Origin: Escherichia sp. MOD1-EC7003
Lineage (GTDB): Bacteria > Pseudomonadota > Gammaproteobacteria > Enterobacterales > Enterobacteriaceae
DNA length: 64,000 nt
Assembly (NCBI RefSeq): GCF_002965065.1
Contig: NZ_PTRE01000048.1
Span: 1 to 64,000 of the forward strand
Direction of reading: 5' to 3'
Below are positions 10,338 through 20,478 of this stretch, piece by piece (position 1 is the stretch's first letter; each line of letters opens with the position of its first letter). The notes under the pieces were generated by a model. That model searched no databases, had not been told where the DNA came from, and saw only the letters and a program-made list of their open reading frames with translations. Both the position numbers and the translations under genes were made by a program.

Positions 10338-11120
10338 ATGAAGAAGTCGATTCTCGCTCTGTCTTTGTTAGTCGGTCTCTCCGCAGCGGTTTCCAGCTAT
10401 GCGGCGCTACCGGAGACGGTACGTATCGGAACAGATACCACCTATGCACCGTTCTCATCGAAAGATGCCAAAGGTGACTTTGTTGGCTTTGATATCGATC
10501 TCGGTAATGAGATGTGCAAACGGATGCAGGTGAAATGTACCTGGGTTGCCAGTGACTTTGATGCGCTGATCCCCTCATTGAAAGCGAAAAAAATCGACGC
10601 CATTATCTCGTCGCTCTCCATTACCGATAAACGTCAGCAGGAAATTGCGTTCTCCGACAAGCTGTACGCCGCGGACTCTCGTTTAATTGCCGCCAAAGGT
10701 TCGCCGATTCAGCCAACGCTGGATTCACTGAAAGGTAAACATGTGGGTGTGCTGCAGGGATCAACTCAGGAAGCATACGCTAACGAGACCTGGCGTAGCA
10801 AAGGCGTGGATGTGGTGGCCTATGCCAACCAGGATTTGGTCTATTCCGATCTGGCTGCAGGACGTCTGGATGCCGCATTGCAGGATGAAGTTGCGGCCAG
10901 CGAAGGATTCCTCAAGCAACCTGCCGGTAAAGTGTTCGCCTTTGCTGGCTCATCAGTGAAAGACAAAAAATACTTCGGTGACGGCACCGGTGTAGGCCTA
11001 CGTAAAGATGATGCTGAACTGACGGCTGCGTTCAATAAGGCGCTTGGCGAACTGCGTCAGGACGGCACCTACGACAAGATGGCGAAAAAGTATTTCGACT
11101 TTAATGTCTACGGTGACTGA
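10338..11120 (+). CDS. argT: Lysine/arginine/ornithine-binding periplasmic protein
   Basis: LAO protein delivers basic amino acids to the HisQMP ABC transporter. The 260-residue precursor has a Sec signal peptide ([20 protein letters not shown], cleavage near YA-A at about residue 22), then the bacterial solute-binding family 3 fold with the signature [14 protein letters not shown]. It is a tandem paralogue of hisJ, sharing most residues. It appears to have its own promoter. The N-terminal ATG follows GAGGGTT. Confidence 0.96.
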   Translation: MKKSILALSLLVGLSAAVSSYAALPETVRIGTDTTYAPFSSKDAKGDFVGFDIDLGNEMCKRMQVKCTWVASDFDALIPSLKAKKIDAIISSLSITDKRQQEIAFSDKLYAADSRLIAAKGSPIQPTLDSLKGKHVGVLQGSTQEAYANETWRSKGVDVVAYANQDLVYSDLAAGRLDAALQDEVAASEGFLKQPAGKVFAFAGSSVKDKKYFGDGTGVGLRKDDAELTAAFNKALGELRQDGTYDKMAKKYFDFNVYGD

Positions 11121-11178
11121 TACGTCGCAGGGAAGCTGTACCTGATGGAATGATCATCATGGTGCACGCCAGGTTTGT

Positions 11179-11195
11179 TGCACTATCGTGGTGCA
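11179..11195 (+). promoter_or_regulatory. NtrC-type enhancer site upstream of hisJ
   Basis: TGCACTATCGTGGTGCA is close to the NtrC palindrome TGCACC-N5-GGTGCA, with one mismatch in the left arm. A further GGTGCAC half-site lies about 20 bases upstream. Its distance of about 95 bases from a sigma54-like element suits an enhancer for hisJ. Confidence 0.65.
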
Positions 11196-11276
11196 TTGAA
11201 ATGCATGCTTAAGCATTTTTAATGAAAAATAATACATCTGACGGGGCGGGATATTTTGCCTTGATGGTCAATTTTA

Positions 11277-11292
11277 TGGCACGATAAGTGTA
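11277..11292 (+). promoter_or_regulatory. Possible sigma54-like promoter for hisJ
   Basis: TGGCACGATAAGTGTA has a perfect -24 half (TGGCAC) at the right spacing, but the -12 half reads GTGTA instead of TTGCA, lacking the near-invariant GC. The upstream NtrC-like palindrome supports it; the weak -12 element argues against strong activity. Confidence 0.4.
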
Positions 11293-11340
11293 ACAAACCT
11301 GTAAATATTCCCTATAAAAAGACTGTCAGTTGAGGACATT

Positions 11341-12123
11341 ATGAAAAAACTGGTGCTATCGCTTTCTCTGGTTCTGGCCTTCTCCAGCGCAACTGCGGCG
11401 TTTGCTGCGATTCCGCAAAACATCCGTATCGGTACCGATCCGACCTATGCGCCATTTGAATCAAAAAATTCACAAGGCGAACTGGTTGGCTTCGATATTG
11501 ATCTGGCGAAGGAGTTGTGCAAACGCATCAATACGCAATGTACGTTTGTCGAAAACCCACTGGATGCGTTAATCCCGTCCTTAAAAGCGAAGAAGATTGA
11601 CGCCATCATGTCATCGCTTTCCATTACGGAAAAACGTCAGCAAGAAATAGCCTTCACCGACAAACTGTACGCTGCCGACTCTCGTCTGGTGGTGGCGAAA
11701 AATTCCGACATTCAGCCGACAGTCGAGTCACTGAAAGGCAAGCGGGTAGGCGTATTGCAGGGTACTACTCAGGAGACGTTCGGTAACGAGTACTGGGCAC
11801 CAAAAGGTATTGAAATCGTCTCTTATCAGGGGCAGGACAACATTTACTCTGATCTGACCGCCGGACGTATTGATGCCGCATTCCAGGATGAGGTCGCCGC
11901 CAGCGAAGGCTTCCTCAAACAACCTGTCGGTAAAGATTACAAATTCGGCGGCCCGTCTGTTAAAGATGAAAAACTGTTTGGCGTAGGTACTGGCATGGGC
12001 CTGCGTAAAGAAGATAACGAACTGCGCGAAGCACTGAATAAAGCCTTTGCCGAAATGCGCGCTGACGGTACTTACGAGAAATTAGCGAAAAAGTACTTCG
12101 ATTTTGATGTTTATGGTGGCTAA
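11341..12123 (+). CDS. hisJ: Histidine-binding periplasmic protein
   Basis: HisJ binds L-histidine with high affinity and docks on HisQMP. The 260-residue precursor has a signal peptide ending near residue 22 (FA-AIPQNI), then the family-3 solute-binding fold with [14 protein letters not shown] and the [14 protein letters not shown] hinge region. It lies 219 bases downstream of its paralogue argT and upstream of hisQMP. A hairpin after hisJ probably lets it be made in excess over the membrane subunits. Confidence 0.96.
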   Translation: MKKLVLSLSLVLAFSSATAAFAAIPQNIRIGTDPTYAPFESKNSQGELVGFDIDLAKELCKRINTQCTFVENPLDALIPSLKAKKIDAIMSSLSITEKRQQEIAFTDKLYAADSRLVVAKNSDIQPTVESLKGKRVGVLQGTTQETFGNEYWAPKGIEIVSYQGQDNIYSDLTAGRIDAAFQDEVAASEGFLKQPVGKDYKFGGPSVKDEKLFGVGTGMGLRKEDNELREALNKAFAEMRADGTYEKLAKKYFDFDVYGG

Positions 12124-12147
12124 TCGCCATCGGTGAAAGAAAGCCCG

Positions 12148-12171
12148 CTCCCTTCGGGTAACCGGAGGGAG
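12148..12171 (+). terminator. Intercistronic hairpin hisJ-hisQ
   Basis: CTCCCT-CGG pairs with CCG-AGGGAG around a GTAA loop. It is GC-rich and has no T tract. A 3' stabilising or partially terminating structure here fits the need for more binding protein than permease. Confidence 0.55.
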
Positions 12172-12211
12172 ACAAGAGGCGGTAATTCACCACACTGACA
12201 GGACAGGCTGC

Positions 12212-12898
12212 ATGTTGTATGGGTTTTCAGGTGTTATTTTACAGGGTGCGCTCGTCACGCTGGAGCTGGCTATCAGCTCTGTAGTGCTCGCTGTAATCAT
12301 TGGTTTAATTGGCGCTGGCGGTAAGCTCTCGCAAAATCGGCTTTTGGGGCTGATTTTCGAAGGGTACACCACGCTGATTCGTGGCGTGCCGGACTTAGTG
12401 TTGATGCTGCTGATTTTCTACGGTTTGCAGATTGCGCTAAACACGGTGACGGAGGCGATGGGTGTCGGACAGATTGATATCGATCCGATGGTCGCTGGTA
12501 TTATCACTCTCGGTTTTATCTACGGTGCTTATTTTACCGAAACGTTCCGTGGCGCGTTTATGGCTGTGCCGAAAGGGCATATAGAGGCGGCGACGGCGTT
12601 CGGTTTTACTCGTGGGCAAGTGTTTCGGCGGATCATGTTTCCGGCGATGATGCGTTACGCCCTGCCAGGCATTGGCAACAACTGGCAAGTGATTCTTAAA
12701 TCTACCGCACTGGTTTCGTTACTCGGCCTGGAAGATGTGGTCAAAGCCACGCAGCTGGCGGGCAAAAGTACCTGGGAACCGTTCTATTTCGCCATCGTCT
12801 GTGGCGTGATTTACCTGGTTTTCACCACCGTTTCCAATGGTGTGCTGCTGTTACTTGAGCGCCGCTACTCCGTGGGCGTGAAGAGGGCTGACCTGTGA
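12212..12898 (+). CDS. hisQ: Histidine/LAO ABC transporter permease HisQ
   Basis: One of two integral membrane subunits of the HisQMP2 importer for histidine, lysine, arginine and ornithine. The 228-residue protein has five hydrophobic segments and the permease EAA loop at about residues 124-143 (EAATAFGFTRGQVFRRIMFP), which contacts HisP. The TGA stop overlaps the hisM GTG start, so the two permeases are translationally coupled. Confidence 0.96.
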   Translation: MLYGFSGVILQGALVTLELAISSVVLAVIIGLIGAGGKLSQNRLLGLIFEGYTTLIRGVPDLVLMLLIFYGLQIALNTVTEAMGVGQIDIDPMVAGIITLGFIYGAYFTETFRGAFMAVPKGHIEAATAFGFTRGQVFRRIMFPAMMRYALPGIGNNWQVILKSTALVSLLGLEDVVKATQLAGKSTWEPFYFAIVCGVIYLVFTTVSNGVLLLLERRYSVGVKRADL

Positions 12899-13611
12899 TC
12901 GAAATCTTACATGAATACTGGAAACCATTGCTGTGGACCGACGGTTATCGCTTTACTGGCGTGGCGATCACCCTGTGGCTGCTGATTTTGTCGGTAGTGA
13001 TAGGTGGAGTTCTGGCGCTGTTTCTGGCGATTGGTCGCGTCTCAAGTAATAAATACATCCAGTTTCCAATCTGGTTATTTACTTATATTTTTCGCGGTAC
13101 ACCGCTGTATGTACAGTTGCTGGTGTTCTATTCCAGCATGTACACGCTGGAGATTGTTAAGGGTACCGAGTTGCTGAACGCTTTTTTCCGCAGTGGCCTG
13201 AACTGTACCGTGCTGGCGCTGACGCTTAACACCTGCGCTTACACCACCGAGATTTTTGCCGGGGCGATCCGTTCAGTGCCGCATGGGGAAATTGAAGCCG
13301 CCAGAGCCTATGGCTTCTCGACCTTTAAAATGTATCGCTGCATTATTTTGCCTTCTGCGCTGCGTATTGCTCTACCAGCCTACAGCAACGAAGTGATCCT
13401 GATGTTGCACTCTACCGCGCTGGCGTTTACGGCCACGGTGCCGGATCTGCTGAAAATAGCCCGCGATATTAACGCCGCCACGTATCAACCTTTTACCGCC
13501 TTCGGCATTGCCGCGGTGCTCTATTTAATCATCTCTTATGTCCTGATCAGCCTCTTTCGCAGAGCGGAAAAACGCTGGTTGCAGCATGTGAAACCTTCTT
13601 CAACGCACTGA
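12895..13611 (+). CDS. hisM: Histidine/LAO ABC transporter permease HisM
   Basis: Second permease subunit, 238 residues, starting at GTG 12895 within the hisQ stop (GTGA). It has several membrane segments and the EAA loop [20 protein letters not shown]. It pairs with HisQ and sits seven bases before hisP, completing the transporter operon. Confidence 0.96.
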   Translation: MIEILHEYWKPLLWTDGYRFTGVAITLWLLILSVVIGGVLALFLAIGRVSSNKYIQFPIWLFTYIFRGTPLYVQLLVFYSSMYTLEIVKGTELLNAFFRSGLNCTVLALTLNTCAYTTEIFAGAIRSVPHGEIEAARAYGFSTFKMYRCIILPSALRIALPAYSNEVILMLHSTALAFTATVPDLLKIARDINAATYQPFTAFGIAAVLYLIISYVLISLFRRAEKRWLQHVKPSSTH

Positions 13612-13618
13612 GAATACG

Positions 13619-14392
13619 ATGTCTGAGAATAAATTAAACGTTATCGATTTGCACAAACGCTACGGTGAACACGAAGTGCTGAAAGGGGTCTCACTGCAAG
13701 CGAATGCCGGAGATGTAATAAGTATCATCGGATCGTCGGGATCGGGGAAAAGTACCTTTCTGCGCTGCATTAACTTCCTCGAAAAGCCGAGCGAAGGATC
13801 GATCGTGGTCAACGGTCAGACGATCAATCTGGTGCGCGATAAAGACGGTCAACTCAACGTTGCCGATAAAAATCAGCTACGTTTACTGCGCACGCGCCTG
13901 ACGATGGTATTCCAGCACTTCAATCTCTGGAGCCACATGACGGTGCTGGAAAATGTCATGGAAGCGCCGATTCAGGTGTTGGGCCTGAGCAAGCAGGAAG
14001 CGCGCGAGCGGGCGGTGAAGTATCTGGCGAAAGTCGGAATAGACGAACGTGCGCAGGGTAAATACCCGGTGCACCTGTCTGGAGGTCAGCAACAGCGTGT
14101 TTCCATCGCAAGGGCGCTGGCAATGGAACCGGAAGTTCTACTGTTTGATGAACCTACTTCGGCGCTCGATCCTGAACTGGTAGGCGAAGTGTTGCGTATT
14201 ATGCAGCAACTGGCAGAAGAGGGGAAAACCATGGTGGTAGTGACTCACGAAATGGGCTTTGCTCGTCATGTTTCTACTCATGTCATTTTTCTCCATCAGG
14301 GGAAAATAGAAGAAGAGGGCGCACCAGAACAGTTATTCGGTAACCCGCAAAGCCCTCGTCTGCAACAGTTCCTTAAGGGATCGCTGAAATAA
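13619..14392 (+). CDS. hisP: Histidine/LAO ABC transporter ATPase
   Basis: HisP is the ATPase that powers the HisQM permease. The 257-residue protein has Walker [10 protein letters not shown] (about residues 38-46), a Q-loop at VFQHFNLW, the signature [15 protein letters not shown], Walker [13 protein letters not shown] and the switch histidine in VVVTHEMGF. It is the last gene of the hisJQMP unit and is followed by a terminator. Confidence 0.97.
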   Translation: MSENKLNVIDLHKRYGEHEVLKGVSLQANAGDVISIIGSSGSGKSTFLRCINFLEKPSEGSIVVNGQTINLVRDKDGQLNVADKNQLRLLRTRLTMVFQHFNLWSHMTVLENVMEAPIQVLGLSKQEARERAVKYLAKVGIDERAQGKYPVHLSGGQQQRVSIARALAMEPEVLLFDEPTSALDPELVGEVLRIMQQLAEEGKTMVVVTHEMGFARHVSTHVIFLHQGKIEEEGAPEQLFGNPQSPRLQQFLKGSLK

Positions 14393-14398
14393 TTTTCT

Positions 14399-14428
14399 CT
14401 CCGGTGGCTAACGCTGCCGGAGTATTTT
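14399..14428 (+). terminator. Terminator after hisP
   Basis: CTCCGG (14399-14404) pairs with CCGGAG (14417-14422) with a GC-containing loop, followed by TATTTTC. This is a plausible Rho-independent terminator for the his transport operon. Confidence 0.6.
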
Positions 14429-14588
14429 CATGGGGAATTTGCGAGTCAGCTTCCGCTGAAAAGTAAAAGTTGCAGTCCGCTAAAAATACTTCTGAATTCG
14501 CTGTCCAAAGATAAAAACTGCCTGCTGCATTGGGTGTTAATCGTGGTTATTGTCACGTCATCTTAAATTTGAGGTGTAACGGAACGCC

Positions 14589-15491
14589 ATGACAATATCG
14601 ACAACTTCCACGCCGCATGATGCGGTATTTAAATCTTTTTTACGCCATCCAGACACCGCGCGGGATTTTATTGATATCCACCTTCCTGCTCCGCTGCGCA
14701 AACTGTGTGATTTAACGACGCTCAAACTGGAACCAAACAGTTTTATTGATGAAGACCTGCGGCAATATTATTCCGACCTATTGTGGTCTGTGAAAACGCA
14801 GGAGGGAGCGGGTTATATTTATGTGGTGATAGAGCACCAAAGTAAGCCGGAGGAATTAATGGCTTTTCGCATGATGCGCTATTCCATTGCGGCGATGCAA
14901 AACCATCTTGATGCGGGCTATAAAGAGCTTCCATTGGTGATCCCCATGCTGTTTTATCATGGTTGCAGAAGCCCTTATCCTTATTCACTCTGCTGGCTTG
15001 ATGAATTTGCCGAGCCTGCTATAGCCCGCAAAATTTATTCATCGGCTTTTCCGCTGGTGGATATTACCGTGATGCCAGATGACGAGATTATGCAACATCG
15101 CAAAATGGCGCTGTTGGAGTTAATTCAGAAACATATTCGTCAGCGCGATCTGTTGGGATTAGTCGATCAAATAGTTTCTCTTTTGCTTACAGGAAACACT
15201 AATGACAGACAGCTAAAAGCCCTGTTTAATTACGTATTACAAACGGGGGATGCCCAGCGTTTCCGTGCATTTATTGGTGAGATAGCGGAACGAGCACCAC
15301 AAGAAAAGGAGAAACTGATGACCATTGCTGACAGATTACGTGAAGAAGGGCGGAATGATGGATTAATTCTGGGCAAACGCGAAGAAGCCCTGCGTATTGC
15401 TCAGGAGATGCTGGAGAGAGGTTTAGACCGAGAGTTAGTTTTGACACTGACCCGACTTTCGCCAGACGATCTTATCGCTCAAAGCCACTAA
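14589..15491 (+). CDS. rpnB: Rpn family recombination-promoting nuclease
   Basis: The 300-residue protein belongs to the Rpn/YhgA transposase_31 family: RecA-independent recombination-promoting DNases with a PD-(D/E)XK core. Here D...SDLLWSVK at about residues 55-70 and the IEHQSKPE strand at about 79-86 provide candidate catalytic Asp, Glu and Gln residues. The C-terminal part (from residue 244) is a separate helical oligomerisation-like segment that can be made on its own (see the internal start). In E. coli the gene beside hisP is yfcI/rpnB, so the symbol is assigned by position and family. Confidence 0.88.
   Translation: MTISTTSTPHDAVFKSFLRHPDTARDFIDIHLPAPLRKLCDLTTLKLEPNSFIDEDLRQYYSDLLWSVKTQEGAGYIYVVIEHQSKPEELMAFRMMRYSIAAMQNHLDAGYKELPLVIPMLFYHGCRSPYPYSLCWLDEFAEPAIARKIYSSAFPLVDITVMPDDEIMQHRKMALLELIQKHIRQRDLLGLVDQIVSLLLTGNTNDRQLKALFNYVLQTGDAQRFRAFIGEIAERAPQEKEKLMTIADRLREEGRNDGLILGKREEALRIAQEMLERGLDRELVLTLTRLSPDDLIAQSH
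15318..15491 (+). CDS. Possible internal-start small protein within rpnB (RpnB-S)
   Basis: An in-frame ATG at codon 244 of rpnB is preceded by AAGGAG with six bases of spacing, far stronger than expected by chance inside a gene. Translation from it gives a 57-residue helical, highly charged protein ([20 protein letters not shown]...). Small proteins made from the 3' ends of rpn genes that control the full-length nuclease have been described; whether this copy is expressed is inference from the sequence. Confidence 0.6.
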   Translation: MTIADRLREEGRNDGLILGKREEALRIAQEMLERGLDRELVLTLTRLSPDDLIAQSH

Positions 15492-15538
15492 CCCTGTAAC
15501 ACCGGGAGTTAACTGGCGGATGTTTGCAGTAAACCACA

Positions 15539-16432
15539 TTAGCAAACAACATTCGCCAGCGCCTCTTCTAAATCGTACCAGCGAAACGCAAACCCCGCTT
15601 CTTCCAGCCTTTTGGGCAAGGCCCGTTGTCCACCTAACACCAGTACTGAAGATTCGCCCATTAACAGCCGAATGGCGGTCGCGGGGACGCGCAAAATGGC
15701 CGGGCGATGCAGCGCATGACCGAGCGCATGGGCAAATTGTTCATTGCGTACCGGGTAGGGCGAAACCATATTAAATGGCCCGCGCAGTTCGTTATCCAGT
15801 AGCCAGAGAATACCGTTGACCATATCATCGATATGAATCCAGGTCAGATACTGCCGACCGGAGCCAATCGGACCGCCAAAGCCCAGACGAAACGGCGGCA
15901 GCATTTTACCGAGGATACCGCCATCCGGTGCCAGCACTACGCCGGTACGCAGCAGGCACACTCGCGTTTTGTCACTTTGCGCCCGACAAGCAATCTCTTC
16001 CCAGCGGGCGCAGAGTTTATGGGTAAATTCGTTATGTGGTGGTTCTTCTTCGGTAACCACCACTTCACCTAAGTCGCCATAATAGCCCGTTGCCGAACCG
16101 GAAATGAGTACCGACGGCGGCGTGTTGCTGGCATTAATTAAATCCACCAGTTTTTGCGTGATATTCCAGCGGCTTTGGCAGAGACGCTCTTTTTGCTCGT
16201 GAGTCCAGCGTTTATCGGCAATCGGTTCTCCGGCCAGGTTGATTACCGCATCAACGCCGTTGAGGTTGCGTTGATCGGCAAGCCCTTGCCATAGTGTCAC
16301 CTGGGGGCCGAGAACGGAGCTGGCTTTCTGCGGGTTACGCGTCACTACCGTGATTTGATGTCCCAACGCCAGTAAACGCGGAATCAAATGGCGGCCAATT
16401 AATCCCGTCCCTCCGGTGATCACTATGTTCAT
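15539..16432 (-). CDS. yfcH: NAD(P)-dependent epimerase-like protein YfcH
   Basis: The 297-residue atypical/extended SDR (TIGR01777, SDR39U1-like) starts [20 protein letters not shown], giving the nucleotide-binding GGTGLIG motif at residues 7-13. It has the family C-terminal DUF1731 region ([19 protein letters not shown]). No substrate is known. It is convergent with rpnB and lies 20 bases downstream of folX on the minus strand, so the two may be co-transcribed. Confidence 0.93.
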   Translation of the reverse strand: MNIVITGGTGLIGRHLIPRLLALGHQITVVTRNPQKASSVLGPQVTLWQGLADQRNLNGVDAVINLAGEPIADKRWTHEQKERLCQSRWNITQKLVDLINASNTPPSVLISGSATGYYGDLGEVVVTEEEPPHNEFTHKLCARWEEIACRAQSDKTRVCLLRTGVVLAPDGGILGKMLPPFRLGFGGPIGSGRQYLTWIHIDDMVNGILWLLDNELRGPFNMVSPYPVRNEQFAHALGHALHRPAILRVPATAIRLLMGESSVLVLGGQRALPKRLEEAGFAFRWYDLEEALANVVC

Positions 16433-16452
16433 GCAGCCTCCCGATATGGCGG

Positions 16453-16815
16453 TTAACGCTGCCAGCTTAAGGTCATGGATACCGAATCGGCGTAGCGCAG
16501 CGCGTGCAGTTTATCGATCTCCACTTCAGCATACGTCACCCAGTGATGTTCACGTGCGATATCGAGCACATCCTGAGTTAATTTTTCCAGCAAAGAGAAG
16601 CGGTTATTCTCAACGTGCTGAATAATGTTTTTCGTTACAGTGCGATAATTCAGCGCATCGTTGATATCTTCGCTGGTGCGTGCTTTATCGGCGGGGTAGT
16701 GGATAGTCACGTTGATAACAATATCCTGACGGTTCTTAATTTCTTCATCCTTAATTCCGATAAACGTACGTAAACGAAGGTTCTTTATACGAATAATAGC
16801 GGCAGGTTGTGCCAT
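16453..16815 (-). CDS. folX: Dihydroneopterin triphosphate 2'-epimerase
   Basis: The 120-residue FolB/FolX-type tunnelling-fold protein epimerises 7,8-dihydroneopterin 3'-triphosphate to the monapterin form, feeding tetrahydromonapterin synthesis. Recognisable segments are [18 protein letters not shown] and the [12 protein letters not shown] stretch, plus the conserved Glu in [12 protein letters not shown]. It lies upstream of yfcH on the minus strand, and after yfcG. Confidence 0.95.
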   Translation of the reverse strand: MAQPAAIIRIKNLRLRTFIGIKDEEIKNRQDIVINVTIHYPADKARTSEDINDALNYRTVTKNIIQHVENNRFSLLEKLTQDVLDIAREHHWVTYAEVEIDKLHALRYADSVSMTLSWQR

Positions 16816-16871
16816 TGCAGGTTCTCCGTTGTTTTAATTAGGATGAAATAATACACGAGAACCTGTATCTG

Positions 16872-18040
<1,169 letters not shown>

Positions 18041-18046
18041 TGAGTG

Positions 18047-18598
18047 ATGAAACTGATGTTTGCATCGGACATTCATGGGTCGTTACCGGCGACGGAACGT
18101 GTTCTGGCGTTGTTTGCCCAAAGCGGTGCCCAGTGGCTGGTGATCCTTGGCGACGTGTTGAATCACGGTCCGCGTAATGCTTTACCGGAGGGTTACGCGC
18201 CAGCCAAAGTCGCTGAACGGCTTAATGAAGTGGCACATAAAGTTATCGCTGTGCGCGGCAACTGCGACAGCGAAGTGGACCAAATGCTGCTGCATTTTCC
18301 CCTAACCGCGCCGTGGCAACAGGTATTACTGGAAAAACAACGTCTGTTTTTGACGCATGGTCATCTTTTTGGCCCGGAAAATCTGCCTGCTTTAAACCAG
18401 AACGATGTGCTGGTGTACGGTCATACCCATCTGCCAGTAGCAGAACAGCGGGGGGAGATTTTCCACTTCAACCCCGGCTCGGTGAGTATTCCGAAAGGCG
18501 GTAATCCGGCGAGTTATGGCATGCTGGATAATAACGTACTTAGTGTCATCGCACTCAATGATCAAAGTATCATTGCGCAGGTCGCGATTAATCCGTAA
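18047..18598 (+). CDS. yfcE: Phosphodiesterase YfcE
   Basis: This metal-dependent (Mn2+) calcineurin-like phosphodiesterase is active on simple phosphodiesters in vitro. The 183-residue protein has all the motifs: ASDIHGS (residues 6-12), LGDVLNHG, GNCDSE, LTHGHLFG and GHTHLP. I chose ATG 18047, six bases after GAGGAG; the GTG three bases upstream would add one residue. Its cellular substrate is unknown. It follows the yfcF remnant and precedes yfcD. Confidence 0.95.
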   Translation: MKLMFASDIHGSLPATERVLALFAQSGAQWLVILGDVLNHGPRNALPEGYAPAKVAERLNEVAHKVIAVRGNCDSEVDQMLLHFPLTAPWQQVLLEKQRLFLTHGHLFGPENLPALNQNDVLVYGHTHLPVAEQRGEIFHFNPGSVSIPKGGNPASYGMLDNNVLSVIALNDQSIIAQVAINP

Positions 18599-18656
18599 TT
18601 TACCCACAACTCATTAATGCGCCGTAAGAGCGCCAGAAAAAGAAGGTTTCCTGATA

Positions 18657-19205
18657 ATGGAACAGCGTCGTTTGGCAAGTACTGAATGGGTGGATATTGT
18701 CAATGAAGAGAATGAAGTCATTGCACAAGCCAGCCGGGAACAAATGCGGGCACAGTGTCTGCGTCATCGTGCAACTTATATCGTCGTACATGATGGCATG
18801 GGCAAAATTCTGGTCCAGCGTCGTACCGAGACAAAAGACTTTTTACCCGGCATGTTAGATGCGACCGCAGGCGGTGTAGTCCAGGCCGATGAGCAACTTC
18901 TTGAATCCGCACGTCGCGAAGCGGAAGAAGAGTTGGGCATTGCCGGTGTCCCCTTTGCCGAGCACGGGCAGTTCTATTTCGAAGATAAAAATTGCCGTGT
19001 CTGGGGCGCCTTGTTCAGCTGCGTCTCTCACGGTCCCTTCGCCCTACAGGAAGATGAAGTCAGTGAAGTTTGCTGGCTGACGCCAGAAGAAATTACCGCA
19101 CGTTGCGACGAGTTCACTCCAGACTCGCTGAAAGCGCTGGCGTTGTGGATGAAGCGCAATGCCAGGAATGAACGAGAAACTCAAGAAGATTCGGAAGAGG
19201 CTTAA
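18657..19205 (+). CDS. yfcD: Nudix hydrolase YfcD
   Basis: The 182-residue Nudix-fold protein is related to the isopentenyl-diphosphate isomerase-like group. It has the Nudix box [20 protein letters not shown] at about residues 73-92, with REAEEELG. Its C-terminal tail ([15 protein letters not shown]) differs from what I recall of K-12 YfcD, as would be expected if the neighbouring locus was lost in K-12 by a deletion beginning here. It is convergent with the LacI-type gene. Confidence 0.93.
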   Translation: MEQRRLASTEWVDIVNEENEVIAQASREQMRAQCLRHRATYIVVHDGMGKILVQRRTETKDFLPGMLDATAGGVVQADEQLLESARREAEEELGIAGVPFAEHGQFYFEDKNCRVWGALFSCVSHGPFALQEDEVSEVCWLTPEEITARCDEFTPDSLKALALWMKRNARNERETQEDSEEA

Positions 19206-19211
19206 TAAGTT

Positions 19212-20231
19212 TCAGCAGCTTTCTCGCAAGCACAAACTGGGAGCGATGGGTTTTCGATCGCTCCAGTTACCTTCTTTTATTCGTTCCAGTAAAGCCTTCC
19301 CTGCTTCCAGACCAATTTTCCGATGAGGAACCGCCATTGTTGTTAACGGCGGTTGGCAAACTTTGCTAACGTCACTGTCGCCAAATCCTACTACGGCGAG
19401 ATCGTCAGGCACTTTGATACGTCTTCGTTGACACTCATACAGAACACCGCAGGCCAGCTCATCAGACACACATACCAGAGCATCCAGTTCCGGCCATGCG
19501 AGTAAAAATTCTGGCAATTGTGACGCTCCGGTGGAAAAGACCGGTGGCAGAGCGGCGTTAATAACGCGGTTGGGAGACATATGATGGCGCAACATGGCTT
19601 TATACCATCCCTGTAAATGTTGCTGAAAGATCCACTGTTCCTGGTTAGCGCACAGCAGGCCGATATTCTGATAACCACGTTGTACCAGCATATCCGTCAG
19701 TTCGAACATCGCAGCGACATTATCAATACCAATGTTCATATCAATCGGGTCGGTACGAATGGCACCGATTTCCATAACGGGAATTGAGGCATTTTTGAGC
19801 CAGTTGCGCACGGTATCGCTATGCTCAACACTGAGCAAAATTGCTGCGGCGATATTCGAAGCCAGCAGGGTTTCCAGCAGTTTTTCTTCTTGTTCCAGGC
19901 GGTGGCGTGACTCGGCCAGGATTATCTGATATCCCGCAGGCTGTAGCACATGTTGTAGTCCGGCAAACATTTCTGTACATCCCGCTTCGGCCAGATTTGG
20001 TACGACCATCGCAATAGTGCGAGAAGATGCTGATGCCAACGCACTTGCAGTGAGATTAGGCATATACCCTAGTTCATTTACAGCGGCTTCAATCTTCTCT
20101 CGTAGTTTATCGGAAACTTGTTCAGGCGTACGTAACGCTCTGGATACAGTCATTGTGCCAACGCCCGCGAGTTGCGCGACATCGGCGATAGTGACTTTAC
20201 CTGTACTGCGACGTTTTCGGGTTATTGCCAT
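19212..20231 (-). CDS. LacI/GalR-family repressor of the PTS-transketolase operon
   Basis: The 339-residue protein has an N-terminal LacI helix-turn-helix (VTIADVAQLAGVGTMTVSRA, about residues 13-32) and hinge (LGYMPNLTASALASASSRTI), then a periplasmic-binding-like ligand domain (TIAMVVPNLAEAG to VPHRKIGLEAGKAL). It resembles the GntR/IdnR branch. It is divergent from the operon, with two identical 12-base palindromes between them, so it most likely represses EIIA-transketolase and responds to a sugar phosphate. No ligand can be assigned. Confidence 0.9.
   Translation of the reverse strand: MAITRKRRSTGKVTIADVAQLAGVGTMTVSRALRTPEQVSDKLREKIEAAVNELGYMPNLTASALASASSRTIAMVVPNLAEAGCTEMFAGLQHVLQPAGYQIILAESRHRLEQEEKLLETLLASNIAAAILLSVEHSDTVRNWLKNASIPVMEIGAIRTDPIDMNIGIDNVAAMFELTDMLVQRGYQNIGLLCANQEQWIFQQHLQGWYKAMLRHHMSPNRVINAALPPVFSTGASQLPEFLLAWPELDALVCVSDELACGVLYECQRRRIKVPDDLAVVGFGDSDVSKVCQPPLTTMAVPHRKIGLEAGKALLERIKEGNWSDRKPIAPSLCLRESC
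19240..19264 (-). terminator. Hairpin in the 3' end of the LacI-type gene, between convergent genes
   Basis: GGAGCGAT (19240-19247) pairs with ATCGCTCC (19257-19264). It lies inside the last codons of the minus-strand regulator and just past the yfcD stop, so it could terminate yfcD transcripts, though no clean T tract follows on either strand. Confidence 0.4.
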
Positions 20232-20354
20232 ACAAAATCCTGCTCAGTGACTACATATGGAGATTTTTTTTGCTTGTCATCGACGGCTTCCTGTTGGTAG
20301 CAGAGTATACCCCTTAATTTCTGCCAGAAGCTTGGATTTCAGTGAAATCCGTTT

Positions 20355-20368
20355 TGATAGCGCTATCA
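20355..20368. promoter_or_regulatory. LacI-type operator O1
   Basis: TGATAGCGCTATCA is a perfect 14-base palindrome with the central CG typical of LacI/GalR operators. A second copy lies 34 bases further (centre to centre). Both lie between the divergent regulator and the PTS operon. Confidence 0.75.
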
Positions 20369-20388
20369 CAAATATGAATGATACATTT

Positions 20389-20402
20389 TGATAGCGCTAT
20401 CT
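20389..20402. promoter_or_regulatory. LacI-type operator O2
   Basis: TGATAGCGCTATCT repeats the 12-base core GATAGCGCTATC, again preceded by TTT as at O1. It sits directly against the CRP-like site at 20404-20419, so repressor binding here could block activator binding. Confidence 0.75.
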
Positions 20403-20403
20403 T

Positions 20404-20419
20404 TGTGAGATTGATCTCA
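20404..20419 (+). promoter_or_regulatory. CRP-like site and promoter of the PTS operon
   Basis: TGTGAGATTGATCTCA matches the CRP consensus TGTGA-N6-TCACA at all but one base. A possible -10 box (TAAAGT, 20441-20446) would place the start near 20453, putting the site at about -41.5, a class II arrangement. Catabolite activation is therefore likely; the -10 assignment is tentative. Confidence 0.65.
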
Positions 20420-20478
20420 GATATGCCACCGTTGCTTGCTTAAAGTCTGCGCATTGACACGGAAAATGAGGAGGACAA

